Positions 8,462-17,173 are shown, counted from the stretch's first letter. The stretch is DNA of 64,000 nt from Gammaproteobacteria bacterium (GCA_029884455.1 JAOUHU010000004.1:40236-104235); one strand, 5' to 3'. Numbers and translations: made by a program. Notes: generated by a model from the sequence alone, not told the origin.

Positions 8462-9985
8462 CTAGTCGGCCCGCAGCGTCAGCCGTCCATACCAGACACC
8501 CTGGAAGCCGGCCCTGGAATCGCCCCACACCAGGTGCAGATTCTCGTTGTCCATCGCGAGATCCTGGATGTCATCGCCGAACAGGCCTGCATTCCGATAC
8601 TTGTCGAAGGCCGGTGATCGCGCGTGGCTGACTCGATGTGAAGCCCCGAAACTCTGCCCGCCATCCAGCGATACAGCCGCCCATATGTCATAGCTGTCAT
8701 CGTCGTAGACCGCGCGCCAGATCAGACCCAGCACCCCGTCACGAGAAAACTCAAAGGCCGGTTTCGTAAAACGAACTGCCTCCGGTGTATGGCCGGCTGG
8801 CACAAATTCGCCCCACGTGGTACCAAAATCTTCACTGATCGCGACGCTGTAAGCTGCGGCCTCGTATTTAAGCAGTGCAATCCGGCCAGTCCTGCTCGGA
8901 TCAATTGCGATATTCACAAAGCCGCCGTTGCTCGGGCGCTCACCCGGCGCCGGTGGCGTAACGATGAACTGGTCCAGAACCCGGTAATCGAAAGACTCGC
9001 CCTGGTTACGGCTGATACCCAGCACTACGCAGGGACAAGCCGCACTCGGAGCGCTGGCCGCAACATAGCCTACCGCGACAATTCCATGCCCGGCGGCCGC
9101 GCTGATGCCGCGGCTGCTTTGCGGGTATTCGGGCGAATCCCAGGCGTAGACGTTTCCGAAAGACTTGCCACCGTCCGTCGAGGCCGTGATGTACGCCTGA
9201 CTGCGGCGCTCGCCAGGTGGCGCCCCGCTCGTTGTCCAGCCGCCTCCGGACGTCCCGTAAATCACACCGGTCGAGTCATCGATTTGTGTAAACGGACGGT
9301 CCCAGGGTGAATGCGTGGCGACCCGGTCGGGCGATCCGGGCGGGAAGCCGCCCGACACAGGCGCCAGTCCGGGCGCGAAGCGATCGAGCGCAAAGTCGCT
9401 GATCATCGGCACCACAGGTCCCCAGGTCTTGCCCTTGTCAGCCGACATCATGAACGCCGACATCCCGAAATGGTCCGGGCTGCTATGCGTTTCCCGTGGT
9501 TCACAGCCGGCTATGAATACACCGTCGGCTGTTACGTCAGCAAAAGCGTCCGGGCAACGTGTAAATGTCCCGGACAATATCGGTAATTCAGAGACCTCCC
9601 AGCTTATGCCGCCATCGTTGGTCACGGCCAGCCAGTTGATGGTCGACCCGGGGACGAGGTGGTAGTCGCCGGTACTGCCACGCGTCGCCGGGCGCCCGTG
9701 TAACTGTTGAATATTGCCCATCGCCACGATAATCATGTTGTCCGGGTTGGTCGGATCGACCGCAATCATGGGCTCACCCGCACCACGGTTCGCATTACCG
9801 AGCACTAGGTATTCCTCGCTGACGGATTCCTGTGAATCCGGCATGGCGTTGCTTTCGGCTTGCATAGCCGCGGCGGGCGCTGCCGCGGGTGCCTGCTCGC
9901 GTGCGCAGGCCGCGACTAATGCCAGCAGGACACAACCTGCCGGGAGGGCCGAGCACTTCAGCAACCGCGAACCTTCGATGCTCAT
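8462..9985 (-). CDS. Lipoprotein with sialidase/BNR-type beta-propeller
   Basis: From ATG 9985 (GGGGAG upstream) the protein begins with a lipoprotein signal peptide ending LLALVAAC, so it is probably membrane-anchored in the periplasm or at the surface. An Ala/Pro-rich linker follows, then a propeller with repeated Asp-box-like motifs such as TNDGGISW, SADKGKTW, STDGGKSF, SEDFGTTW and SLDGGQSF. These are typical of BNR/sialidase-fold proteins. No sialidase catalytic set could be recognised, so binding or an unusual glycosidase or lyase activity is equally possible. It is the first gene of the minus-strand operon that continues into quiC three bases later, which makes it odd among cytoplasmic catabolic enzymes. 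Confidence 0.82.
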   Translation of the reverse strand: MSIEGSRLLKCSALPAGCVLLALVAACAREQAPAAAPAAAMQAESNAMPDSQESVSEEYLVLGNANRGAGEPMIAVDPTNPDNMIIVAMGNIQQLHGRPATRGSTGDYHLVPGSTINWLAVTNDGGISWEVSELPILSGTFTRCPDAFADVTADGVFIAGCEPRETHSSPDHFGMSAFMMSADKGKTWGPVVPMISDFALDRFAPGLAPVSGGFPPGSPDRVATHSPWDRPFTQIDDSTGVIYGTSGGGWTTSGAPPGERRSQAYITASTDGGKSFGNVYAWDSPEYPQSSRGISAAAGHGIVAVGYVAASAPSAACPCVVLGISRNQGESFDYRVLDQFIVTPPAPGERPSNGGFVNIAIDPSRTGRIALLKYEAAAYSVAISEDFGTTWGEFVPAGHTPEAVRFTKPAFEFSRDGVLGLIWRAVYDDDSYDIWAAVSLDGGQSFGASHRVSHARSPAFDKYRNAGLFGDDIQDLAMDNENLHLVWGDSRAGFQGVWYGRLTLRAD

Positions 9986-10052
9986 CTGCGACTCCCCGCC
10001 GCGTTTGCGGCGCCATTGATTATCCGGCTCGAACGGATCGGAAAAAGATTGT

Positions 10053-10066
10053 ACTATCGAGTTAGT
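10053..10066. promoter_or_regulatory. Palindrome ACTA-N6-TAGT in the divergent promoter region
   Basis: ACTATCGAGTTAGT lies in the 165-base gap between the minus-strand lipoprotein operon (start 9985) and the plus-strand lyase gene (start 10151). On the minus strand it ends against a TACAAT -10-like hexamer (10048-10053). It has the same ACTA-N6-TAGT arms as the site at 5580-5593. A shared operator for the local TetR protein, controlling both directions, is inferred. Confidence 0.42.
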
Positions 10067-10150
10067 GAATTTAACAGTCTGCACCGGCAACGACGTGCCA
10101 CTGCTGGTTGTGGCAGCGGCATCCCGGCAAGAACGACCAAGGGTCTTTGT

Positions 10151-10972
10151 ATGAGCGAATATGTCCGTAATCCCTGGTGGCACACCGGGATTATCAATAT
10201 GGAGCCCGGCGTCATCGAGTTCTTTGGCTATCCGATCCAGGACTTGATTGGCAAGCTGAGCTTTTCACAGATGATCTTCTTGATGCTGCGTGCAGAAATA
10301 CCGACCAGCAGCCAGGCGGCGCTGCTTGACGCGGCGTTGATGTCGGGCGTCGACCATGGTCCACAGGCGCCGAGCATTGCCATCGCGCGGATGGCGATTA
10401 CCTGTGGTGTCGGCCTCAATAATGCAATGGCGTCCGCCCTGAATACTCTCGGCGATGTGCATGGCGGCGCCGGGGAACAATCCGTGGAGTTGTTTCAGAA
10501 CATTGCATCTTCAGTCGACACCGGCACAGGCCTCGAGCAAGCGGTTGCAAGCGAAGTTGCGAAATTTGTTGCCGAGCGCGGCAAGTACATTCCGGGATTC
10601 GGGCATCGATTTCACGACGTTGATCCGCGTGCACCGCGATTACTGGAAATCGTCCGGCAGGCGGCGCGCGACGGTGCAATCTCGGGGCGATACCGGGAAA
10701 TTGCCTTGGCCGTAGAGGCATCGCTGGCCGACGTAGCGCGCGGCAAGCGTGTACCGATGAATATCGACGGCGCAACAGCCGTTGTGTACGCGGAACTTGG
10801 CTTTCCGGCACCGTTGGCAAGAGGCCTGTTCTGCTTGTCGCGCGCGGTCGGGATTCTGGCGCACGCCTGGGAGCAACAATGCCAGGGTGGACGCAACAAA
10901 GGCCCAATTCCGCGTAACGAATTGGCAAGCTACACCGGGCCAGCAAAGAGAACTGTGCCAGAAGATATCTAG
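10151..10972 (+). CDS. Citrate-synthase-like / citryl-CoA-lyase-like protein (copy 1)
   Basis: A 273-residue protein corresponding to the compact, citrate-synthase-related lyase family, well short of a 430-residue citrate synthase. The three catalytic positions are recognisable: His104 in LGDVHGGAG, His152 in GFGHRFHDVDPR, and Asp206 in MNIDGATAV. The frame is open upstream to 10016, but ATG 10151 with AAGGG upstream fits the family start. Known chemistry of this family is cleavage of citryl-CoA or a similar 3-hydroxy-acyl-CoA to acetyl-CoA plus a 2-oxoacid, or the reverse condensation. It is divergent from the operon with the acylating ALDH and TPP enzyme, and a paralog at 31507 also travels with that pair. 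Direction and substrate are unknown. Confidence 0.82.
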   Translation: MSEYVRNPWWHTGIINMEPGVIEFFGYPIQDLIGKLSFSQMIFLMLRAEIPTSSQAALLDAALMSGVDHGPQAPSIAIARMAITCGVGLNNAMASALNTLGDVHGGAGEQSVELFQNIASSVDTGTGLEQAVASEVAKFVAERGKYIPGFGHRFHDVDPRAPRLLEIVRQAARDGAISGRYREIALAVEASLADVARGKRVPMNIDGATAVVYAELGFPAPLARGLFCLSRAVGILAHAWEQQCQGGRNKGPIPRNELASYTGPAKRTVPEDI

Positions 10973-11091
10973 GAAATGCGCTTGACCGGCGTCGGCTTGA
11001 CAGTGTTGGCAGCTAGCTGAAATACTCGGGCGCAAGCTGACGGCGCGCAGTCGCCGTGTCCAATCGACCGTACCAATACACACAATATTAA

Positions 11092-11610
11092 GTGATCTCC
11101 CTTGCATCACAGCATGGCGCGGCGGAACATGATTTGAAGAACACGGTTTTGATTCTGAATGGTCCCGGCCTAGGCGACCTTGGCAACTATAACAGCAGGC
11201 TGTACGGCAGGATGACGCTCGCGAGCCTGGCGTCAGACTGTCAGGCCTTATGCGACGCGTTGGGATTAGAACTCGACTTCCGCCAGACGGATAATCAAGA
11301 CGAGATGTTTCGCTGGATAGCGAAAGACAGCGAAAAATTTGACGGCGTCATTATCAATCCGATTGGCCACTCGCCTGCGATGATGCAGATGTTCGAGCTG
11401 TACCGCTCCGCGATCCAGATGATAGCAAGCCTCAAGAAGCCCGTGATTGAGGTTCACATCACAAATATTTATCGGCACGTTGACGAGGTTACACAACCGC
11501 TGCATGAGCCTGCCGGTGAGATGGGTTTCATCTGCGGCTTCGGCAAACTAGGTTACCTGCTGGCAATTCGTGCGCTGGCACGCAAGTTCGGCGCGGCCAG
11601 GGAAACCTGA
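11092..11610 (+). CDS. Degenerate type II dehydroquinase (AroQ-like) paralog
   Basis: A 172-residue relative of type II 3-dehydroquinate dehydratase with altered active-site loops. The canonical neighbour has NGPNLNLLGRREPEIYG; here the same region is NGPGLGDLGNYNSRLYG. The tyrosine (Tyr38) is kept, but the catalytic arginine position is Tyr33 and two active-site asparagines are glycines (26 and 28). The histidine strand is present as VIEVHITN, while the arginine-bearing segment after it is replaced by IYRHVDEVTQPLHEP. The start is GTG with a poor ribosome binding site. It lies between the lyase gene and the canonical aroQ, 30 bases upstream of the latter, so co-expression is likely. It may act on another cyclic substrate or be a non-catalytic partner. 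Confidence 0.75.
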   Translation: MISLASQHGAAEHDLKNTVLILNGPGLGDLGNYNSRLYGRMTLASLASDCQALCDALGLELDFRQTDNQDEMFRWIAKDSEKFDGVIINPIGHSPAMMQMFELYRSAIQMIASLKKPVIEVHITNIYRHVDEVTQPLHEPAGEMGFICGFGKLGYLLAIRALARKFGAARET

Positions 11611-11640
11611 GCAGCATGAGCACACAGAGAGCTTTCAATT

Positions 11641-12105
11641 GTGGCTAAGAAAATCTTCGTGATTAATGGTCCGAACCTGAATCTGCTGGGCAGGAGAGAA
11701 CCTGAGATCTATGGCCATGAGTCGCTCGAAGATATTGCCGTACTCTGCCGCAAAGTCGGCAACGCACACAATTTGCTTATCGATTTTCGACAGTCGAATC
11801 ATGAAGGCCAGATCGTTGACTGGATCCAGGAGGCGATTGGCAATGTTGATGCAATAGTCATCAATGCAGCCGCGTACACGCATACCTCGGTTGCGATTCA
11901 TGACGCGCTGCGCGCCTACAACGGTTACAAGGTAGAGCTGCATATTTCAAACCCGCACCTGCGCGAATCCTTCCGGCACACTTCTTATGTGTCGACCGCG
12001 GTTGATGCGATTGTCGCCGGTCTCGGGACCATGGCTTACGAGTTGGTCATCGAACTGGTCCACGACGTCTTGCGCAATTCCACAAAGCCGCGTTCGGCCT
12101 TGTAA
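11641..12105 (+). CDS. aroQ: Type II 3-dehydroquinate dehydratase
   Basis: Dehydrates 3-dehydroquinate to 3-dehydroshikimate; the protein acts in the cytoplasm as a dodecamer in known members. The 154 residues match the family length. All landmarks are visible: GPNLNLLGRREPEIYG with Arg19 and Tyr24, INAAAYTHTSVAIHDAL, the VELHISN histidine, and HLRESFRHTSY with its arginine. The start is GTG at 11641, preceded by GAGAG. In this setting, next to an NAD-type quinate/shikimate dehydrogenase and a QuiC dehydratase, it likely serves the catabolic quinate route; a biosynthetic role cannot be excluded. It is directly downstream of a degenerate paralog. Confidence 0.93.
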   Translation: MAKKIFVINGPNLNLLGRREPEIYGHESLEDIAVLCRKVGNAHNLLIDFRQSNHEGQIVDWIQEAIGNVDAIVINAAAYTHTSVAIHDALRAYNGYKVELHISNPHLRESFRHTSYVSTAVDAIVAGLGTMAYELVIELVHDVLRNSTKPRSAL

Positions 12106-12214
12106 GCACCAGCCCGGCGAGTAGATTTCGGCCAACTTTTTGTTCACATACGCCGATATCCGGCTGTAGCGCGTTTGCTACCCTTTGTTTAATGATCTGC
12201 GGCCGATTCGATTG

Positions 12215-14509
12215 ATGACAGCTCTGTTGAACACAGTGACGCTTTGCGGTGGGCGGAAGCGCGGTCGCCCTGTGGCCATGGCCGTGGCTATCCTGATTGG
12301 GGCCAGTTCCCTTTCGGAACCGGCCAGGGCGCAGGCTACGAGCAAGAGCGCTGATATTCCGCGTGTTAGCGAGGCACCGAAGATCGATGGTCAGTTGTCG
12401 CCTGGCGAGTGGGATGGCGCTACCGTCATACGCGACCTGCACCAGGTGTCTCCGGTAGAGTTTGCCAGCCCGTCCGAGGAGACGATCTGGTACGTCATGT
12501 ACGATGAACAGGCCTTGTATGTCGCCGCAATCGCCACCGACAGCGACCCGGCAAACATCACCGCAAAGACCTTGCGACAAGGTGGCTCACTGAATGCCGA
12601 CGATACGCTTACGCTGCTGGTGGACGCGTTCAACAACAAACGCAGTGGCTATTCGTTTTCCGTCAATCCCTATGGTGTCCGCGAAGACGGCATTTACACC
12701 AGCGGCACACGCCTGTCGGACGACTGGGACGGAATCTGGCGCGCCGATGCAAGCCTGACGGCGAACGGCTGGACCATGGAACTCGCCATCCCGTTCAAGA
12801 CGCTGACGTTCGATCCAACGAATGACACCTGGGGAATCAACCTGAGCCGGGAAATCCGGCGCAGGAACGAGGAGATTGCCTGGAATTCGCACAACGGCAG
12901 TGTCGATCCGACCGTTTCGGGCGAATTTCGCGGGTTTCAGGGCCTTGATCAGGGCCGCGGCCTCGACATCATTCCTTCGCTCAGCGCAACCTCGTCGAGT
13001 GATCACATCACCAACGACAGTGAGTCCGAGCTGCGTCCATCGCTGGATATCAACTACAAGCTGACGCCGGCAATTAACATGCTCGTAACGCTGAATACCG
13101 ACTTTGCCGCGACCGAGGTGGATGGCCGGCAACTCGACGTCAATCGCTTCAGCCTGTTCTTTCCGGAGAAGCGAAGTTTTTTCCTCGCGGATTTCGACAT
13201 TTTCCAGTTTGGTGGCATATCCACGGGCGGTGGTGGCGGCGGTGGTGGCGGCGGCGGTGGCGCCAGCGTCCCCGGCGCCTTTTCCGGAACCAACGGACTG
13301 CCGTTCTACTCGCGCCGCATCGGGCTAAGCTCAACAGGCGAGGCGGTTGATCTGATCGGCGGTCTGAAACTCAGCGGGCGCATTGGCGGAACGGACTTCG
13401 GCACCTTGTACGTTCGTCAGGACGAGTTCGAGGATATCGATGCGTCTGACCTGTTTATCGCCCGGGTCACTCATGGTGTGCTTGCCGAATCGTCGCTTGG
13501 CGCCATCGCCACCGCAGGCGATCCGACCTCTAACGAATCCAGCTCACTGCTGGGCCTGGACTTCAACTACCGTAATACGCAGCTGCCGCATAATCGCAGC
13601 CTCGAGGGCTGGTTCTGGGTACAACAGTCGCACAACGAGGGGCTGGCAGGCGACGATTTTGCCTGGAGCGCCGCGCTCGGCATGCCGGCGCAGGAAGGCT
13701 GGGAAATTGGTGGCCAGGTCAGCGAAACCCAGCAAAATTATGATCCGCGCCTCGGCTTCGCCAACCGCACTGGCGTACGCCAGTATTCGGGTCGGGCTCG
13801 CCACCGCTGGGTCAACGACGAGTCGCGCTGGTTCCAGCGTTTTGAATCGAGGGTGTTTTTCAATCGCTGGGAGTATCTCGACACCGGACTACTGCAGTCG
13901 CAACGCATCGGCCTGGTCATGTTCGACACGCAGTCGGCCAGCAACGATAGCCTGCGTATCGGCCTGTCGAACTTCACCGAACGGCTGCTCGACGGTGAAA
14001 ATCCACTTGCCCGCCTCGGCATCGATCTGGCGCCGGGTGAATATGAATTTGATCGCTGGGACTTCAACGTTCGCACCGGCAGCCATCGACCGGTCAGTGT
14101 CAATTTGCGTGTCGAGGGCGGCGACTTCTACGACGGCGAACTGTTTACCGTCAGCCCCGGGATCGAGTGGCAACTGAACGATCACGTCGCGTTCGAGATG
14201 GAGTTTGATTACAACAAGTATGATTTCCCAGGTGCGGAAGCCACGACGCGCCAGCTTACCTTCGAAAATGTCAACGCTTTCAACAAGAGCTGGTCACTCT
14301 CGTTGCTGGTCCAATACGACAACCTTTCGGACGAAATGGGCATTAACACGCGCTTGCATTACAACCGGGCCGCGGGCCAGGACTTCTGGCTGGTCCTTAA
14401 TCACAACATGCAACAGTTTGACCCGTCCGATCCGGACTACCGGAACAACGACTTTCGCAGCACGGAAACACTGGCGACGCTGAAGTTCAGGTATACATTT
14501 CGCCTGTGA
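12215..14509 (+). CDS. DUF5916 outer-membrane protein with N-terminal CBM9-like domain
   Basis: About 764 residues from ATG 12215; an in-frame TTG at 12185 would add ten. A signal peptide ends near EPARAQ. Residues about 40-220 form a carbohydrate-binding family 9-like domain (KIDGQLSPGEWDGA, WDGIWRADASLTANGWTMELAIPFKTL type strands). The rest matches the DUF5916 region, rich in alternating aromatic strands and ending in a terminal RYTFRL, as expected for an outer-membrane beta-barrel. A run of twelve glycines interrupts it near residue 340. Its job is unknown; related proteins occur near glycan or peptide uptake genes. It is the last gene of the plus-strand run starting at 10151 and stands about 110 bases after aroQ. 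Confidence 0.82.
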   Translation: MTALLNTVTLCGGRKRGRPVAMAVAILIGASSLSEPARAQATSKSADIPRVSEAPKIDGQLSPGEWDGATVIRDLHQVSPVEFASPSEETIWYVMYDEQALYVAAIATDSDPANITAKTLRQGGSLNADDTLTLLVDAFNNKRSGYSFSVNPYGVREDGIYTSGTRLSDDWDGIWRADASLTANGWTMELAIPFKTLTFDPTNDTWGINLSREIRRRNEEIAWNSHNGSVDPTVSGEFRGFQGLDQGRGLDIIPSLSATSSSDHITNDSESELRPSLDINYKLTPAINMLVTLNTDFAATEVDGRQLDVNRFSLFFPEKRSFFLADFDIFQFGGISTGGGGGGGGGGGGASVPGAFSGTNGLPFYSRRIGLSSTGEAVDLIGGLKLSGRIGGTDFGTLYVRQDEFEDIDASDLFIARVTHGVLAESSLGAIATAGDPTSNESSSLLGLDFNYRNTQLPHNRSLEGWFWVQQSHNEGLAGDDFAWSAALGMPAQEGWEIGGQVSETQQNYDPRLGFANRTGVRQYSGRARHRWVNDESRWFQRFESRVFFNRWEYLDTGLLQSQRIGLVMFDTQSASNDSLRIGLSNFTERLLDGENPLARLGIDLAPGEYEFDRWDFNVRTGSHRPVSVNLRVEGGDFYDGELFTVSPGIEWQLNDHVAFEMEFDYNKYDFPGAEATTRQLTFENVNAFNKSWSLSLLVQYDNLSDEMGINTRLHYNRAAGQDFWLVLNHNMQQFDPSDPDYRNNDFRSTETLATLKFRYTFRL
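13226..13261 (+). repeat. In-frame GGY triplet run coding for twelve glycines
   Basis: Twelve consecutive GGC/GGT codons inside the DUF5916 gene encode an uninterrupted polyglycine stretch. Being a triplet repeat, slippage would lengthen or shorten the protein without a frameshift. It probably sits in a loop between barrel strands. Confidence 0.9.
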
Positions 14510-14690
14510 CGCCAGCATAGCCGGCGGCAGTTGCAGACCTGGCGTCAATATGGAGATCGTGCAACGCCTGACCAGGTCCCGATCCGGGCGTCGTGCCAAT
14601 CACCAGGATCTCGTCTTCAATCTCATCGGCTTTTGAACTAAAAGAGTGACTGAAGCATGGCCTTGTGTGGAGCTTGTGGAAGCATCAGCG

Positions 14691-15710
14691 TTAAATCCGG
14701 ATGTCACGCCAACAGTCACCGCGAGCCGACGCAAACAGTTCCCGGATTATAGTCAGCGTCAGAAGTGCATCCTCCAATTCCCATGTCCTGACCTTCTCGC
14801 CCAGCAGGTGGCGCGAGAAGCGTTCGATTTCCAATCCATACTGGCTAACCGCGGGGAATTCAAATTTCTGTGTTTCGAAGCCACCATAACTTTCGAGGTC
14901 GCCGACAAAAAGGTGACACGCTGTCGGCCGAGCCTGCGCGTAGGGGAAGTCACAACGTAGCCAGCCGTGTGAACCCAACACGGAGAACTGCTGGTGAGTG
15001 GCCCAGGCCGAGGCGCCGCCCTGGGTGGAGACGGTGAACGTTGCATGCGCATCGCCGTAATCGAGAATCGCAGTACTGAGTCGATCGATTTTTAAGTCCG
15101 GATCATGCTCCATGACGCCGAGCACCCGTCGGGGCGGGCGCTTGAAAATCATTGTGGCTGCGCTGATTGCGTATGAACCCAGATCATAGGTGGCGCCGCC
15201 GCCCAGCTCCGGGCTGTTGCGTATGTCGTCGGGATTCATGAAACGCATGGCCAGCACGCCATGGGCAGCGAGTGGTGTGCCGATAGCGTCCGCCGCCAGC
15301 AGCTCGTCGATCTTGTCCCACTGCGGATGATTCTTGTAGCCGAAGCCTTCTTCAATGTGCTTGCCAGTGCGATCACGCACTTCGATGACCGCCCTTACAT
15401 CCTCCGGCAGCAACGACATGGGCTTTTCGCAGAGCACATGCTTGCCGGCCTCCATGGCCCTGATACTCCATTCGCGATGCAGATTGTTTGGCAAAGGAAT
15501 ATAGACTGCGTCAATCTCCGCGTCGTCCAGCAAAGCTTCATAGGAACCATACGCCTTTGGAATATTCAGATCCGCGGCGGCCCGTTTCGACTTCTCAAGA
15601 CTGCGGGATGCAATTGCATGGGCACGGGCGCAAGCCACCTGTGCCATGAATGGTATCGTCCGGGTCAATGCAATATTTGCAGTGCCAAGAATGCCCCAGT
15701 TGACAGTCAT
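14691..15710 (-). CDS. Gfo/Idh/MocA-family oxidoreductase
   Basis: A 339-residue cytoplasmic NAD(P)-dependent dehydrogenase. The N-terminal Rossmann fold begins VNWGILGTANIALT. The family motif EKPMSL with its catalytic lysine follows (HVLCEKPMSLLPEDV), and the C-terminal half is the substrate-binding alpha/beta domain. Members oxidise or reduce sugars, inositols and related cyclic polyols. The start at 15710 is set by a strong GGGGGA seven bases upstream; the frame is open to 15743. It lies 33 bases downstream of the secreted hydrolase gene in the same direction, so the two are likely co-transcribed with the ThuA and PQQ genes further upstream. The plus-strand DUF5916 gene converges on it across 181 bases in which I see no clear terminator. 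Confidence 0.88.
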   Translation of the reverse strand: MTVNWGILGTANIALTRTIPFMAQVACARAHAIASRSLEKSKRAAADLNIPKAYGSYEALLDDAEIDAVYIPLPNNLHREWSIRAMEAGKHVLCEKPMSLLPEDVRAVIEVRDRTGKHIEEGFGYKNHPQWDKIDELLAADAIGTPLAAHGVLAMRFMNPDDIRNSPELGGGATYDLGSYAISAATMIFKRPPRRVLGVMEHDPDLKIDRLSTAILDYGDAHATFTVSTQGGASAWATHQQFSVLGSHGWLRCDFPYAQARPTACHLFVGDLESYGGFETQKFEFPAVSQYGLEIERFSRHLLGEKVRTWELEDALLTLTIIRELFASARGDCWRDIRI

Positions 15711-15743
15711 GAATCCCCCGTTCGCTGCAAGTCCGGCTGACAC

Positions 15744-16823
15744 TCAGTCCATATTTTTTTTCTGCACATGCCAGCTCTTGTCCTGGCAGAGCAGACAGTC
15801 GGTACCGGCAAACATGCTGGCTGCCTGCTGGTCACCTTGCAACTGCCACTTGTACCAGTCGGACGCGATCCGCCCCAGCGACCCGCCGTTGGGCGCGCCA
15901 TATGTGCCGATGTGTGTCAGGCCCTCCTGCCAGGCGTGGAACACTGGAACACTACTCAGATAGTCGAATGTGTCGTGACCGCCGCTGTAGGCGATGTCTA
16001 ATTGCTGATCGCCGGTCAGGATGAGAGTCGGCGTGTGCACCGCATCCAGCCGCCGTCGCCCTTCCGCCGCCTGCTCTGCAGTAACTTCACGGCCGAAGGT
16101 CGATTGCAGGCGTGTACCGCTGTTGAAGATGCCGATGGCACGCAATCGCGCATCGCCCGCCAGGCTGGTCGTGAGTCCGCCACCGCAGGATTGACCGCCC
16201 GCGCCCACCGCCTCGGTGTCCAGGCGGCCATAGAATGCACTATGCGCGTCAGTATTTTGCGCGATGGCCCAGTCAATAGCCTCCCGCATATGGTCTGCGG
16301 TGGAACGCATGCTGCGCCAGGGTGCCGTTGGATCATTTTCTATCGGCGCTGGTGGCGGCGGTGGCGGTGCAGCGCCGGGTAGCGCAACGAATGGATTTTC
16401 CTGCGGGCCAACTTCAAGCGCGATGTGGCCGATGGGCCCGGCCGAAATTACGAGGAATCCATGACTTGCCAGTTCGCTGAGAAAAATCCGGAAGCGATTG
16501 CCTGCGTGCAGGCATCCGCCATTGCCCCAGACCACAATGCCCAGCTCACCGGCCGCGTCCAGGTCCACCGGATGATAAAAGACATGCTCGGGTAATCCCG
16601 GGTCGGTCGCCATGACAGCCGGGTACGGGCCGCTGCCAAGCGGCGTACCCGGCGAATGATTTGCCGACGGTCCGAACGGTATGGGCCGGCCCTGTGCATC
16701 CTTGTCGGTTGCCAGTACCGGCGGCGGCGACAAAGGTGCTGGCGTTCGGTCAGACTGTGCCCATGCCGCAATCGCGACTACCGTAATCAAAACGAAGGCC
16801 TTGCCCACGGACTTCAAGTTCAT
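15744..16823 (-). CDS. Secreted alpha/beta hydrolase
   Basis: About 359 residues from ATG 16823, which has AGGAAA upstream; a signal peptide ends near AIAAWAQ. The alpha/beta-hydrolase core is clear. An oxyanion-type WGNGGC lies near residue 115, the nucleophile elbow is GGQSCGG, and the later TGDQQLD and histidine segment can supply the acid and base. A proline-rich stretch (GAAPPPPPPAPIE) sits between the first strands and the nucleophile. The overall plan resembles chlorophyllase/polyester-hydrolase-like dienelactone hydrolase relatives. The C-terminal tail has a C-LLC pair. The substrate is unknown; the adjacent Gfo/Idh/MocA and PQQ genes hint at an ester or lactone of a sugar-like compound. 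Confidence 0.8.
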   Translation of the reverse strand: MNLKSVGKAFVLITVVAIAAWAQSDRTPAPLSPPPVLATDKDAQGRPIPFGPSANHSPGTPLGSGPYPAVMATDPGLPEHVFYHPVDLDAAGELGIVVWGNGGCLHAGNRFRIFLSELASHGFLVISAGPIGHIALEVGPQENPFVALPGAAPPPPPPAPIENDPTAPWRSMRSTADHMREAIDWAIAQNTDAHSAFYGRLDTEAVGAGGQSCGGGLTTSLAGDARLRAIGIFNSGTRLQSTFGREVTAEQAAEGRRRLDAVHTPTLILTGDQQLDIAYSGGHDTFDYLSSVPVFHAWQEGLTHIGTYGAPNGGSLGRIASDWYKWQLQGDQQAASMFAGTDCLLCQDKSWHVQKKNMD

Positions 16824-16866
16824 TTTTCCTGGCTCCATAAATAGCACCGTCAGGTATCGCCGCATC

Positions 16867-17173
16867 TCACAACATGTCGACGGCAGCAATGTACGCACGC
16901 GAGCAGGCGCGAACGATGTTCAAATACTTCGTCGTCCGTTCTGCCCCATACAGCATCGGATTTTTCTCGGGCGGATATTTCTCGTGCACATATTTTGTGC
17001 GTGCCAGCAAGTTCATGTTGGTGTTGGGATGCGACTGCATGACCGACTCAACGTTGCGCTGGATGCCGATATCATGGATGTGCTCGTAACCACCGATGAA
17101 CGCATTGATATTTGTGAAATGATTGCCGGCTGTGATCTGCATGCCATCTTCGGCGTCAATTTCCCGTTGTTGT
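16867..17173 (-). pseudogene. C-terminal remnant of an MBL-fold metallohydrolase
   Basis: The frame codes for roughly 100 residues that look like only the last fifth of an MBL-fold hydrolase. A segment with a conserved histidine (VESVMQSHPNTNMN) is followed by a charged linker, then NPMLYGAERTTKYLNIVRACSRAY. The intact MBL protein at 21095-22174 ends with the same layout (VMLGNHSYLVLAD, then NPYVLGREKTVNYMNVAVACS). The metal-binding HxHxDH part and all the N-terminus are absent, because the homologous part begins right at the end of the upstream ThuA gene. The open frame only reaches 17193. I infer a deletion that removed the 5' part of a gene once located between ThuA and the hydrolase. It may still be translated from a TTG inside ThuA. 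Confidence 0.65.
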
